DNA from: Bugula neritina | Taxonomy: Eukaryota; Bryozoa; Gymnolaemata; Cheilostomatida; Bugulidae | Direction of reading: 5' to 3' | DNA: 64,000 nt | NCBI GenBank assembly: GCA_964035545.1 | Contig: OZ037773.1 | Coordinates: 3,079,751-3,143,750 of the forward strand | Shown: in pieces, positions 36,725 to 49,343 of the stretch | Layout of the letters: the number at the start of each line of letters is the position of its first letter | How positions within the stretch are numbered: position 1 is the first letter of the stretch | Program-made: the position numbers and the translations under genes | The notes under the pieces: generated by a model | The model's input: only the letters and a program-made list of their open reading frames with translations | Told to the model about the DNA's origin: nothing | The model's database searches: none

Positions 36725-37170
36725 CTTATTTAGACGCTTCCCACATAGATGCTGTGTACGTGGGAAGCTTCTATTTATATATTTTATAAATATTTATAGA
36801 TTTTAGAGTAATATATGTATTTTATGCTATTATTTAGCACACAATAGAAAGTAAAGAAGCTACCAGCAAGCCTTTTTACAGTAACAATGTTTCTATAAGA
36901 AGCCATCTTGCACAAACCTTAAACTTGAAGGTAAAAGATAGACAAAATATAATAAGAAAAAGTTACAATATAGCAGTACGCGATATACCATGAAATGCAT
37001 TCGTGCATTTTACTCTGTTATTCTGATTAAAATAAACTGTAGCTAAACTAGTATTGAGTTAAAACAAATAGCTGGCTTGGTAGTTTATTTAATGTTCAGC
37101 AGTAAATGCAGCAGTTATATTTGTATATTGTTATATATATTAGACCAAAATAAAAAATTGACTAACTGGG
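36725..37170. repeat. Tandem duplication, copy B, with a hairpin at its start
   Basis: Partner of copy A. Near its left edge GCTTCCCAC and GTGGGAAGC (about 36735-36768) form a 9-11 bp stem that copy A lacks. Confidence 0.9.
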
Positions 37171-37244
37171 ATGAAACCGTTTTCCATGCTCAGTGCATCT
37201 ATATGATGGGTTTGTTCTAACCGCTATTGTTCAAATTTTATCTA

Positions 37245-37643
37245 TCAGTTAGTGAAAATATAGGCAATGTGAGATAAATTCACTAGTTTATGTAAAAACT
37301 GATTTATTGAGAAAATTTGATGTAATATATTTTTATTTGTAAAACCTAAAAGTAAAATGTACAATGGATAAATGTCATTCATGTATATTAACTTTGTGTA
37401 TGGTAAGTTACAGACCAGTATTTGCCTATCACCCCATCTGGGGTACATGATACAGGTGTTGTTATTAAAGCACTGCAAACAAAGGCATTCTTTCTTGAAA
37501 TTAGTAGTTGGCTGGTGAAAGTAAACATAAGCATTTGTAGCTTTCATGAACCCAAAACCCATCTTTCTAAGAGTGTTATTTACTTCTAAAGTTGTTTGTC
37601 CCTGTATAGGCAAACACTCCCATTGAAGATTTGTAATGTTGCT
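37245..37643 (-). CDS. Possible minus-strand coding exon, product unknown
   Basis: A strong acceptor (CCTTTTTTCTCAG, minus strand) opens a frame from 37643 to a stop at 37245. The first 80 or so residues look protein-like: LQWECLP, TLRKMGFGFMKATNAY, KKECLCLQCFNNNTC, YPRWGDRQILVC, with six cysteines suggesting a secreted or extracellular domain. The rest is AT-driven and may be 3' UTR read-through or intron. I do not recognise the domain. An exon-like block with a good acceptor also ends near 38075 on this strand, but its phase does not join cleanly. Confidence 0.3.
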   Translation of the reverse strand, partial: SNITNLQWECLPIQGQTTLEVNNTLRKMGFGFMKATNAYVYFHQPTTNFKKECLCLQCFNNNTCIMYPRWGDRQILVCNLPYTKLIYMNDIYPLYILLLGFTNKNILHQIFSINQFLHKLVNLSHIAYIFTN

Positions 37644-40600
37644 CTGAGAAAAAAGGATGTCAAAGGAAATATTACTTCACAAGCTTCAACTACTATAGTA
37701 TAAAGAATCAGAATAAGCACTTCATAAAAATTTTAACTTACGAGTTGCAAAGTGTTTTTATTTAAAAAAACATAACACTTCATACTTCATAAATTGATAA
37801 TATATTTCTTTGGGGTTTTTTAGAAAATATGCCAAGAGACATAAAAATATATTGCAAATGCTAGTGCTGACCATCCTTGTTTAGAAACCTAAAACTTTTA
37901 GTCAACCAAACAAATTTAATCAAAATGTAGAAATCACTTTTCACATCATAAATGACTATTTCTTGCTTTAAATTTGTAGTCTAAGATTATTTTCACAAAA
38001 GCTCTTTAGATGTTTTACACGTTTCACAGGAAAATGTCAATTATAAGGTGGCTATGCTCTAATAACAGTTCTGACCATCTGTAAAAGCTGTGCTTGTTTC
38101 CAATACAATAGTTAGTTCATTGAAATATAACTGGAGAGGCAACAACTGAAGCTATTAAAATATTTTATTTTGTAGCTTGTTCTATTTATCCTACAGTTTA
38201 GAAATAAAGTACTTGGTTCCCACCATTTAGCATTGTACTCTTTAAATAGTTCAGGGTACAACTGTCAAAGCATTTTAGCTGGTACACAAAATATTTCAAT
38301 AAAATACTTTGTAACAGTTTTATTCTATTGAATATTGACTAGTCACCCTTAAAGCAAATTATAGCCTATCCACGTTGCCAGCCAATAGGTTCCACGCTAA
38401 TGTACTAGAAATAGAACTTATCAGCAAAATATTAATAAATAACTATTAAATTTGGGCTTCCAGTTGCTCAGATAAATTAAAATTACAATTGTCAATCAAC
38501 ATAAAACTAATATATAGTAGCTAGTCTTTTAAAGTGGCCTACAGCAAGAAGTAGTTATTTTTACCGGTCTATGACAAAACATAGGAAATATCTATTCTGT
38601 CAAATAGTATCTGAGTAGTTGTAAAATTTGTTTGAAATACTGGTATTATGCACAGCATATTATAAATATAATCAAAGTATGCCAGCAAATGAGACTTATA
38701 GTTTACTCTGTTACTACTGAACACTGTAGTAGTATTTACACTGCACTATTGCTATAAGTAGCTCAGTTAGATATGTAAGCTAGTATGATATATCTATTAA
38801 CTTCAGTATAGTTATCCATATCTATTGTCTCATGCAAAAACTTTTTATGAAGTTTAATACTTCTAGTGTAATAGAATATAGTAATGATGTCACTTAGCTC
38901 TGGTCCATTTAGAGCTATAGATGATTATATACTAGATTTATCCCCTTTTCATTGGTAGGAAAGCTTCTAATCTTTATTCTGGTGCATGCGCTTTCAACAC
39001 TGAATAGAAATTTATTGTCTTCTGGTGTTTATAAGGAAAACTCGTGTCTAGTTGCAGACTATTTTCAATTTGGTACCTTTATAATGTATATAGCTATATA
39101 GCTATATAACTGTAGATTGATTGCTAAATAGCTGATATGCTATAATAGCTATAATAGCTAATTATCTAAGTATAATAGTATAATAGTTCACATTTCACAG
39201 AATTGCTCATGGCAAAAACAGTAATATGTTAATAATAAACATTATTTTTAATGAATACCTATTAACACATTATTTTTCAATCAACAAGAAGTAGAGAATA
39301 TGCAAAATTATTAAATGCAATTAAATTAAATCAAATTAAAATCAATGCAGATCACAGAAATTTATTCATGTACTGGATATAACAAACAATTGATCCAACT
39401 TTATTTAACTATGATATATTTTAATATTATTCAAATAAATATAGAATAAATATTATTGTACAAAAATAAACAAATAGTGTCCAAGTAAGATAGATTCAAG
39501 TAGGAAATTTAGCTTAGCATCTATAATAAATGGGAACCATCTATATTTGCGATGACAGAATATATTAATCGATAATATTTATAATTTACAAAAGTTACAA
39601 CTAAAAGTCCAAAAGGTTCTAAAGCAGTAGAATCTCAGGGTGTCTTCAATGTTTTGAGAAGTAATATTTTGGAGTATATTGAAATTACATGTTCTTCAGA
39701 GTTTATAGGCCAATAATATTGTTAAAAATAAACATGTTTTGAAGTTAAGATAAAATATTATTATAAAGGTTAAAATTGAGAGCATAAAAAGATTATAGAC
39801 ACTATAATGTGTTTTTGGTGAGTTTTAATTTTATATGTCGGCAAACCTGTTTGGATCTTGTTTGAGGGATACAATTTTGATTGACTTTATACAACTGGCA
39901 AAAAGTTCAGGATGAGTTTGCATTACAGATGAAGGGCTGGCACATGTTTTGGAGGATATAAATTTTATTCATTCAGAGTTTAAAAGAAAAGCAGTGCACT
40001 GGTGTATTCTGCAGTGCAGATGTATAGAGTTTAAAAAACCTGCATTGCAAAATTCGAATATAAATATGCAATTTATTCTACAAGTTTGTAAATTCTAAAC
40101 CAGCTCACATATTTCCTGTGTAAATGCAGCAAATGAAAGGATACCTCTTAAAAGATTGTATTATTTTAATTGGTTTAACATCCTATATTGCATTGCTTGA
40201 AACACCTAGGTTATATAATAAGTCTGATAAAAACATATAAATCTGGCTCCCTACAGCTTTACCAAGGATATCAACGATGCAAGTGCTCTTAGCCTATCTA
40301 TATAACTATAGCCAAAATAATTTATCTAACTAGAGAGGATATCAGAAATTTGCAACAATATGGACATTGCATCTTGGTTTATAATGAAGAAGTTCCAGAT
40401 TTAGGATATTATATTTATATTGCTAACAAAAGAATTGCTTTGAATAAACTGTAAGATTTAATCTTCAAAATAGCAAGGTATAGTGCAAGGTAGTTAAATG
40501 ATCATCGATTTTGTATAAAATAATAAACAAGTTGAAGTATGACTGTTGGTTAAATAAAATAGATGTAGATAGTCATATTTTACAACTGATGGCCTAATTC

Positions 40601-41837
40601 TTGATGCCGCCTAACAGAGCTTTATATATCAATTGATTCCAGTTAACGCTGTTTTATAATTTTGAAAGAAAATCTCATGTTGAGTAGGAAAGGCATTTGC
40701 ATGCTTTTAATAGGTTAATTTCTAGTTTATTTGTTGACTAAAAGTTACCATAAGAAAAAAGCTGGCTATAATTATGCCTAGTATCTATTATGTACATAGT
40801 TGCATTTAAAAAAAAAATGTTTATTTTTTAAAAATTTCTCAAGTGGCAGCATTGGACTTGAATTGATATATGAAAACAACTTAGTTTCCCACAATAAATT
40901 TCAAAATGGAGTTGTTTTTAATTTTATTTACACCAAAACAGGCAAAAATGCACACATGCACGAACCATGTGCACACATGCACACGTAAAAACCTAATTAT
41001 AATTTAATAAGGAGTTATATTTCCAATATACATTATCCTAGTTGCATTGGAAGGCAAAATTGAAGGAAAATATTTCACAGTAACGCCTTATGTTACACTT
41101 CGACTTAATTAAATTTCAGACATATAACATTCAAGTTCATTACAATATTTTATTTACAGAATTCTGGTGCAATTTCAATTTTGAATATTAAGATTCAACA
41201 AAACCTAACCTGGACGAATTTTCAAAAGACATATTTTCAGTAACAGACAACTCTTAAAAACTTCATCCAATCAAGCGAATTTTTACTTAAGATAGATTGC
41301 TCAATACTACTCCGGTAACTAACGCATAATTTAACATCAGCGTTATTTTTTAAAGTGCAGCAAGCACATTTTGTAAATTATTAAACGTTTTGTTTTAATC
41401 ACTATATATAGCTGTCAAGCAAGAAGCTATTAGATAGCTTTTGACGCTAGCTTTTATGCAACCCACTATAATTAAATTCATGATCACCCAATAAACTTGT
41501 TATTTAGTTTTTTCATAACTACACTGTTTATGTTTTTTTAGCCTAAGTTTTCCTACTCAACAGGTCAAATTTCTTCATTATATTGTCATCAATTATCAAT
41601 AAAAATAACTTGCCATAACCAGTAAAAAGTTGCCCTTCAATTTCAATCTTTTATTAGGAAACACTTTAGATATCTTCTTCTTTGTTCTAATAAATTATTG
41701 TTTATAATTACAAAAGTTCTTGCTTTACATACAACTTTATATAACACTATAAAATAATTATAAGCAGAGTTGTAGAAATAGAGAGAGTCCGCAACTCCAA
41801 CTACAAAACTAAATATTTGAGTTGTGTAAAAATAGAT
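37644..41837. other. Intergenic, TAGCTATA-type simple sequence near 39090-39175
   Basis: No gene recognised. TAGCTATATAGC phrases cluster at 39090-39175. Confidence 0.4.
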
Positions 41838-42745
41838 TATACAACGTTTATAATATACATTGATAAAACATTTTTTTAAAACATTTTAGTAACCTTACTG
41901 AGAAACTGTTTTAGTAACGTTGTTTTATAACATTAACTTTATATTGGAGAAAAAACGTTGCATTGAAATGTTGAAGTAACGTTTTATTGATGTTTTTTGA
42001 AAACCTTTTTGAAAAAAGGTTTATACAACATTTCAAAATACATTCATGCAACCATTTTATCAAACATTTGAACAACATTGGTATCAATCGTTTCTTTAAC
42101 GTTGGGTTAAAACGTTATGTTTATGTTTGCAGAACAACGTTGTTTGAAATGTTCTATGAATGTTGTATAAATGTTTAGTAAAACAATTTAGTTAAAACAT
42201 TTATAAAACATTTTGAAAAAACATTGATCCAACCTTTTTATCAAACATTCTATTAACCTTGGTAAAAATCATTTATTGAACGTTGAATTAAAACATTGTG
42301 GTTACGTTTGAAAGAAACGTTGTATTGAAATGTTGTATAAACGTTGTATTAATGTTTTATTGAAACAGTTTGTGCAAAACGTTGATAGAATGTTTTGAAA
42401 ACAACATTAATACAACCTTTTTTTCAAACACTTAATAAACCTTTGAAAAACACATTTATTAAACGTTGGGTTATAACGTTAATTTCATGTTTACAACAAA
42501 CGTTGCTTTGAAACATTCTACCAACGTTTAATGGATGTTTTGTTACAACGTTTGAGTCAAACATTTAATGAACGTTGTGATATACATTTATACAACAACT
42601 TTTCTCAACATTTGGTAAATGTTTGACCAAAATGTTGACTTTAAACATTTATCAAACATTACCATAACGTTAAACGGAAATGTTTGATTCTAATGTTGTG
42701 AACAAAACCTTCTGACAACACATCCGAAGGTTGTATAAACGTTTC
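41838..42745. repeat. AACGTT-rich array, copy 2
   Basis: About 900 bp with the same grammar as 7551-7990: AACGTT, AACATT, AATGTT and AACCTT every 10-25 bp on both strands. Frequent linkers are TTTTGAAA, TATAAA and GTATTGAA. Confidence 0.75.
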
Positions 42746-42964
42746 TTGTTAGTTGGGTCCCAAAATTTATACATTCAAGTTTGCTCTTTAAAACAAAGAT
42801 TGTTTATAATTTAATATTAATTTCAACTCAATTCGACGTTCTTCTTGTATGCGTGTAGACATTTATACTCTTTTATATTAGGTTGGCAGCTGTAAATGGT
42901 TAAATGCATTTTCATTGTAATATAATCAAAGAGTTTCAAAATGCATTAATTAACATATTTACTA

Positions 42965-43115
42965 CGTTTCTATTATTGCGCAAATGAATTCTTCATTTGC
43001 CCTATACTGAAGTACGTACATCGAAGCATAAATGCAGCCGGAAATTCATCTGAACAGCTCCTTCGATGAAAACATTCCTTTGCATTATGCACAGCTTGGA
43101 AACGGTTCATTCGAT
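42965..43115. mobile_element. Diverged relative of the 27.0 kb MITE
   Basis: Ends ACGTTTCTATTATTGCGC and GCATTATGCACAG..TTGGAAACG recall the 27026-27186 element in inverted orientation. The match is partial. Confidence 0.35.
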
Positions 43116-44811
43116 TAAATCGATTGAAACCTTTTGTGATGGAAGCAGATATCGGCGATTGTGGCGGCTAGTTACATATGAAGTTACAAAAGATAAATTC
43201 GTATGAATTGCATATAGGAACTTGTGACTTTCCTACGATGTAGACCGTATGGGTATTTGTACAGATTCATTTAACTTCATGAAGGCAATTACATATTATA
43301 TGGTGATGAGCATTGTTTTACATTGAACAGTTGCACAGTAAAGCACATAGTTTATATGTACCGAGTTGTAGTAGTCTTGACTTTCAGCTCTATTAGATTT
43401 AGAAAATTTTAATCCATTCAACCCTATAGAGAGACTGTGTACAGCTCAGAATCTGAAATACAGATGATTCAGTGTCAGAATTGTATTAGCATATAACATA
43501 ATATAACATGTATAAACACACAGCTGAATAGTTGTTTAATGTAGATTATCTGGATATTAAAGAAGATGGCTGAAAGTAGTTTTAGTAAATTCTGTTTTGA
43601 ATGTAAGAAAAAATTATTTCGGAACATCATTTCTATAAAAAGACCATTTTAACGCAGCTTATACAGCTAACAAAATCAAACAAGAATAATTCACAGGAAA
43701 CCAAATGCCACAAATTTTATATATGCATAGTGCGCTCACCTTTATTAATATCATATGAGCAATATTCTGCTGCAAATCCATGATTGTGTTCACAGCATTT
43801 TTGTTTTTAATGAATTAGTTTTCTATATTATTAGGTTTTGCAAAATGTGCCTCTATGTTGCACAAGATAAATTACAAGATAAAAATCATTTTACTTTAGC
43901 AAGTTTGTATTGTGATACTCCAAATTATGTGGTAATTTTATCATACGAAAATAGATATTTTTTTATATCTTTTTGTGTGTAGTACAGCACATATTTTATT
44001 AAAGTAGACATAGAGTTATTAAGCTACAATATTTCAAACTGGTACTATGAATTGTAGCTTAAATTCATGTAGAAAACAAAGAGCTTTAGTTGTGGAGTTG
44101 TCTCCCTTCTCACAACTTGACTTTGATAACACTGACTTCATCATTTTATGTAGTTGAGTATGCTCATTTACTTCATATACACAGTTTAATTCCTCAATTG
44201 CCATAGACCAACAATACACTCCAAATATACCTAATTGCAACCTTAGGTTGATGAGAACGATAATCTGTCAGCTCAATCACATTGGTCTATTATAACTTTT
44301 ACTAGCTCCATCAAATATCAGAATTCAGCTTATCTAGAGTATGTGTTTTGCATTAAATTAGATTTCAAAGACTGGAATGTGAAAGTTATGTATGCAGTAT
44401 ATATTAAGCAGACAATCAGTTTTACATTATGAAGTCAATTACTAAATTCAATATAATTTAAAAGGTCATGTAGTTGACACTGAGTCCCTGCAATGTGAAT
44501 CTCGTTCATAGTAGATAAGTTAGAATTATTCTGTTACTTTACATATTATGTTTCTAATAGCACCAAGTTGACAAGAACCAATGTAAGTATAAAACACTAC
44601 AACTATCTGTAGAAAAAGTAATTGATAATTGTAGACTCCTGGCCAGATTATTAGGTAAAACAGGGCGAGAGAGAAACTTTGTAACCATAAGAAAAATAGA
44701 GCTTCTTGATTAACAACAATTTAGTGCATGTTTTATAGAAAAATAAGTTATATTTCATATTTATAGAGTAGACACGCAGTGCATCAGTCAAATTGGTATA
44801 TTTGACTGATG
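43116..44811. other. Intergenic; one copy of the AGTATAAAA element at about 44455-44640
   Basis: The block starting TTTAAAAGGTCA at about 44455 and reaching AGTATAAAACACTAC at about 44587 aligns with 1320-1490 upstream of receptor 2. Otherwise unremarkable. Confidence 0.45.
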
Positions 44812-45300
44812 TGGTAGTAGTAGTGGTAGTAGTAGTGATTTTAGTAGTGTAGTAGCAGTGGTAGCAGTGGTAGCAGCAATATATAGTAGCAGTGGTAGCA
44901 GTAATATATATAGTAGCAGTGGTGGTGGCGGTAGTGGCAGTTGAGGCAGTGGCGGTAGTAGTGGGGGTAGTGATGGTAGTAGCAGTATTAGAGTGCTACA
45001 GCAGCAGCAGCAGCAGCAGTTGAGGCAGTGGCGGTAGTAGTGGGGGTGGTGATAGTAGTAGTGGGGGTAGTGATAGTAGTATAGTGGGGGTAGTGATATA
45101 GTAGTAGTGGGGGTGGTGATAGTAGTAGTGGGGGTAGTGATAGTAGTGGCAGTATTAGAGTGTTACAGCAGCAGCAGCAGTTGAGGCAGTGGCGGTAGTA
45201 GTGGAGGTAGTGATAGTAGTAGTGGAGGTAGTGATAGTAGTAGTGGAGGTAGTGATAGTTATAGTAGCAGTATTAGAGTGTTACAGCAGCAGCAGTAGTT
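44812..45300. repeat. GTA/GTG/GCA trinucleotide array with higher-order units
   Basis: About 490 bp of AGT, GGT and GCA triplets. A composite unit (TTGAGGCAGTGGCGGTAG, then GGGGGTAGTGAT blocks, then AGTATTAGAGTG.TACAGCAG) recurs three times, at about 44940, 45018 and 45180. Confidence 0.9.
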
Positions 45301-47239
45301 TTTATAATCTAAGGAGATTCGAGCTCTCATAACATCCATCAGCTCTACAATATTATTATTTATAGAGAACAACTTTGAAACAAAAATTAACAATGATTTA
45401 CACAATCAGTAATAATATTTATAATATACTAGTGGTTCTAGTCTTGTGTGGTATTAAGAGCTGGTAATAGAATTATTTTGTCATCATGTTTATATCAGTT
45501 CTACAGCACAGTTATTCTCATTTCATTTGCAAACGAATCATAGTTAAAAAGATAAGAATTATTAGCTTTACACTGCCTTGTCAATTAGTCTGGCAGAACT
45601 GGGGGTTAGGTTCGCAATCTCGGATAAAGTTTTTTTCTCTTTTGATTATTTATCTTGAGGGTCCAGGTAGATGTTTCCAGGTGGGTGTGGACCTGCCACC
45701 CTTGAGCATTTCGAGAAATCCAAGATGGCCGCCAATTATGAAAAAATCGTAATCTAGTCGGCATAAAGTCTATATATTATGTTGCAAAAATTAAAATAGA
45801 TGTGTATTTTTAAAATGAATATGTGCCATGCCAGTAAAAGGAATCAAAGTAAAAAGCCAAGAGACATGTTTCTCAGCTCAAAAATCGGAATTGCTTCAAT
45901 AAAACATCACATATGGTGCAGAGAAATGATAGAAGGTTTTTGAATAACTGTTTGGACACTGGACAGATATATAAAGAAAAATATTGCTTATTGCCAGTGA
46001 ATAGAAAGTGAAAAAAAGATACAGATGCAGCATATTGCTCAGCTAAAGTTAAAATTGAACATAATTATATATAATCGTACAAATGCGACAAACTTCCACT
46101 CATGTTCATATTAAACACCTTTTTCATTTTTTTCTATCATTAGCATTTGTTAGAAATGTTAGTTCATTGCAGCACACTCCTGTTACTGCTTCACAAGGGC
46201 AGAACTCTGTGCATGGGATAGATGTACTAGAATAGCCATATTGTGTTGTTTTGCATGATTGTTGGCTTTCACAGGAGCATTTAATGAATTTGGACCATTT
46301 TACTTTATTTAGTACACATCAGCAGATTATGGTCAAACATTCTAAAGTTTGCTCAAAATTCATGAAAACTTACTATATGGGGTAATAGAATTTGCTGATT
46401 CTATCTATGCATAACAAAAATGACTGGGAAGAGGTCCTGCAAGCGCGGCGTCATTATCATACAAGCTAAATATACATTTGTGAATCATCACGGCTTATAT
46501 AATATCCCAATGTAATAACAAATTAGGAAAAGACATAGAAAATCATGCATAATTGGAAAAAGTCTTAATTATTCAGTTTTATTTGTTAAAATTTTGATAG
46601 TTTGAGGCAAAAATCTATATGCAATAGCAGCTAAATTGTAAAAAATTGCCAAAAGCTAGAGTCGTCGAGTATACACCAAATTAACTAACATGATCTACTT
46701 CATAATACTGTCTGGTGTAAGCACAACATCATTTTCTACTCCTTTTGGGAAAAGAGATTCTATTAGATTCCCTATCACCTACCAATGTTCTAGTGGGTTT
46801 AATGCCACAGTTTTATATGGCTACCTAGAGGTGTGCTTTGGTGACATTGTCCAATAGCTTCATCTGTAGGAGGCAAAGTACATAAGTTAAAGGCACATCG
46901 CAAATAGCATTGCTGACCTTGGTTTCCCAAGCCTTTTGTCTTGTAGATGTCATGGAGGAGCACTTTGCATAATTGTAGCAACATAGCATAAACTTGGTAG
47001 CTTGTATGAATAGTAATCCTGAAAAAAGCACTAGTGTCACCAAATCACACTTTCTTTCTACCAAGACATTTAGTATGACTCCCTTTCCAATATTTTACAT
47101 CGTTGCCCCTGAGAGGCCGTGAGAAGGCAGCAAATTGTTCATTATAGGGCTTTGTCTCGAACTTTCTCATCCAGTACGCTGTGGTCCAGGATGAGTAGCG
47201 GTTTTGCAGGGCACCAAGTGCTATCAGAGTGTCATCTGA
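45301..47239. other. Intergenic, possible old repeat remnants
   Basis: No clear gene. Short minus-strand frames at 46799-47272 have mixed composition and lie downstream of the LINE remnant, but match no family I recognise. Confidence 0.35.
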
Positions 47240-47550
47240 TTCTATTGTCAACATCTTCATCTGAGAAGCCACATTTCAGTATGCCATCCTTCACTGTATC
47301 CATTAACCTTTTTTTGCCCTCCCTCTCTTTCTCTTTCTCTGTATCCTCATCTCAGCCACCATTATAATATCTTCCTCCGTATCTCTTCTGTGCACATGCC
47401 CATACTATTGAAGAGGTCTCCTCCTCATGTCTATTGCGATAGCTTCTATTTTGGCCTCCTCCTTTATATTATCATTTGTTACATGGTCTTCCCAATTCAT
47501 ATTGTAAATGTTTCGAAGCATCCTCATCTCAGTTGCACTTATCTGCTTCA
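47240..47550 (-). pseudogene. Degraded LINE reverse-transcriptase C-terminus
   Basis: Minus strand: SATEMRMLRNIYN (47540), then NDNIKE, a YGHVHRRD motif (about 47400) equivalent to the LINE WFGHV.R signature, KRKR and a KK(R)LMDTVKDG segment (about 47300). One frameshift separates the last part. Oriented as the 21.6 kb remnant. Confidence 0.65.
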
Positions 47551-47559
47551 ATATTGACA

Positions 47560-48180
47560 AGAGCAACTGGGTGGCATCATTCTTTGAGTGGGTCATTGCC
47601 GAGTTCAATCTTCCGTTTGACAGACTCCCTGTCCTTTGAATCAGATTAGATTCTTGATTGCATCTCATCCTTATGAGCAGTAAAAGCATTTATTTCAGAC
47701 TCATCCCTGATGTCACTGCAGCCATACTGTATCTTAACGTACGTTGCATGAGTTTCGGATTTAGTGGTGATGCCAATGATTCCCCTTGCTGTGACCAAAT
47801 CTTACGAAAGTTACCTCAATGGTCATGTCCAACCAGATGCCGTCGAGCTGGCCGCGTTTATGATGCATTGTGTGGTTACCAGCCGCAAATTCAGTCCTTA
47901 CATCTTGTGGCATGACCTTCGCGCTATTCAGATAGTGCATTTCCTCTTCCATTGCTAGGTGTAAGGCCCAGTCTCCTTCTCTAACAGCTATGATGTGGGT
48001 GTTGATGGTAAAAATTTCTCCAATAAAGCACATGGTCCACAGTTTTGCTGTTCTTGAGCTCTCTGCAATCTTAATCAACATCTTTGCAAGCTTTTTCATG
48101 CTAGTGATTACACTTTCATCAAGACTGGCATTAACAGTTCTCCCACCAATATTCTCAGACCTTGTACATTCTGGAGAAAC
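47560..48180 (-). pseudogene. Decayed copy of a widespread repetitive-element-associated ORF
   Basis: The minus strand reads SSRTAKLW at about 48050, then VREGDWALHL, EFAAGNHTMHHKRGQ, GIWLDMTIE, then after a shift HKDEMQSRI, a stop, DRESVKRKIE and HPVALVNI. This order matches, from memory, a family of uncharacterised proteins present in many copies in invertebrate genomes (SRTA.LW…R.G.W.LHL…G…V.R….G.W.D..IE…HKEE..SRI…DR..L…HP..LVNI). At least two stops and a shift break it. It runs directly into the LINE remnant at about 47550. Confidence 0.45.
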
Positions 48181-48189
48181 TTTTTCGAT

Positions 48190-49018
48190 TTAGCATTTTG
48201 GAGAAACCACCAAAAGTAGAATTAACTACTTCTACCAAATCACTTTCAGCTATTAGTGTTCCAGTGCACTCAACATAGGTCATTAAAAAGGGAGAAATTA
48301 ATAGTAAACGTTAATGAAAGGGGATTGGTATGAAAAAGGTAGGGAACCACTGTTCTAATAAATGTATTACTTCCCTCAGCATGAAATATATTTTCATTCA
48401 TAAAAAACTGTTTACAAATGCTTTTAGAGGAAAAGTGAAATGTGCTGATTGTAGAAATAGTTTTTGAAAGCAAAAATGTCAATATTTAGATAAATGATGT
48501 GTCAATAATAAAGCAATTAAATTATGTTAAGAAGCCATGGTGCTGTGTTATTAAGATTGTTGACCCCTTTTTATAACTTTAAAAAACATAGCAAGAGTTT
48601 TAAAACTGAAAATAACTATTAAGTTGGCAGCTCAACAAACCTTTTCGATAAGCATGCCAGTTGGAAATAAATTGCTATTTAGCTCATATGGCAATGGCGT
48701 GTTTTGCCTGATGTATTTATTGACCAATTTATAACAGAGTTTTCACTTTAAAAATCATGGACAAAATATCATGAGTTCAATTAAGATGCATAAATTCGGT
48801 TATATTGTCAACTCCCACAAAAGGTGTCCAATACAGAATATTATAAACATTTTATCCGCACTACTCTATGAAAAAGTTAGTAGCTTATAAATACATCTTT
48901 TAATTCTTATGATAAAATATTACCACATCAACATACTTAGCTTCATTATAGCCAGTTATATGATTACAGTTATAGATAGTATATTATATTTATGGTTATT
49001 ATAATTAATTCAAAAACT
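48190..49018. other. Intergenic, no recognised feature
   Basis: AT-rich DNA upstream of receptor 3. Confidence 0.4.
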
Positions 49019-49094
49019 TTGGCCTCACCTGGAATTGAACCACAGACCTCCAGCTTGCAAGCAGGCATGCTAAACTAATACAACACAGGGGCTG
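49019..49094 (-). repeat. tRNA-like sequence, sister of 560-635
   Basis: On the minus strand it has CTGCTTGCAAGC and B-box GGTTCAATTCC in a TGG/CCA T-stem, about 250 bp upstream of receptor 3. The acceptor stem pairs only partly. Confidence 0.45.
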
Positions 49095-49343
49095 CTAGTT
49101 AAACCCAACTCGACAAATATACTATACAATGTATAGCTATGTATTTTCTGATTTCACCCATTTGGAAGTTGCAGCTTATTTTATGACAATGTTATATGTT
49201 ACTTTTTAAGTAGTCCTGTGATATGGTTTTTCCTCTTATTATAACAACATTTATATACGTAGGTATACAATAAATCAGTATTTCATTGCATTATTCAAAC
49301 TCACTGTGTAATTGTATATATATATATGTTATCTTGTAGTGAG

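Noticed and set aside
47761-48099. Intact 112-codon gene on the minus strand
   Set aside because: Its residues match a repetitive family whose frame continues beyond it through stops and shifts, so it is treated as a pseudogene.
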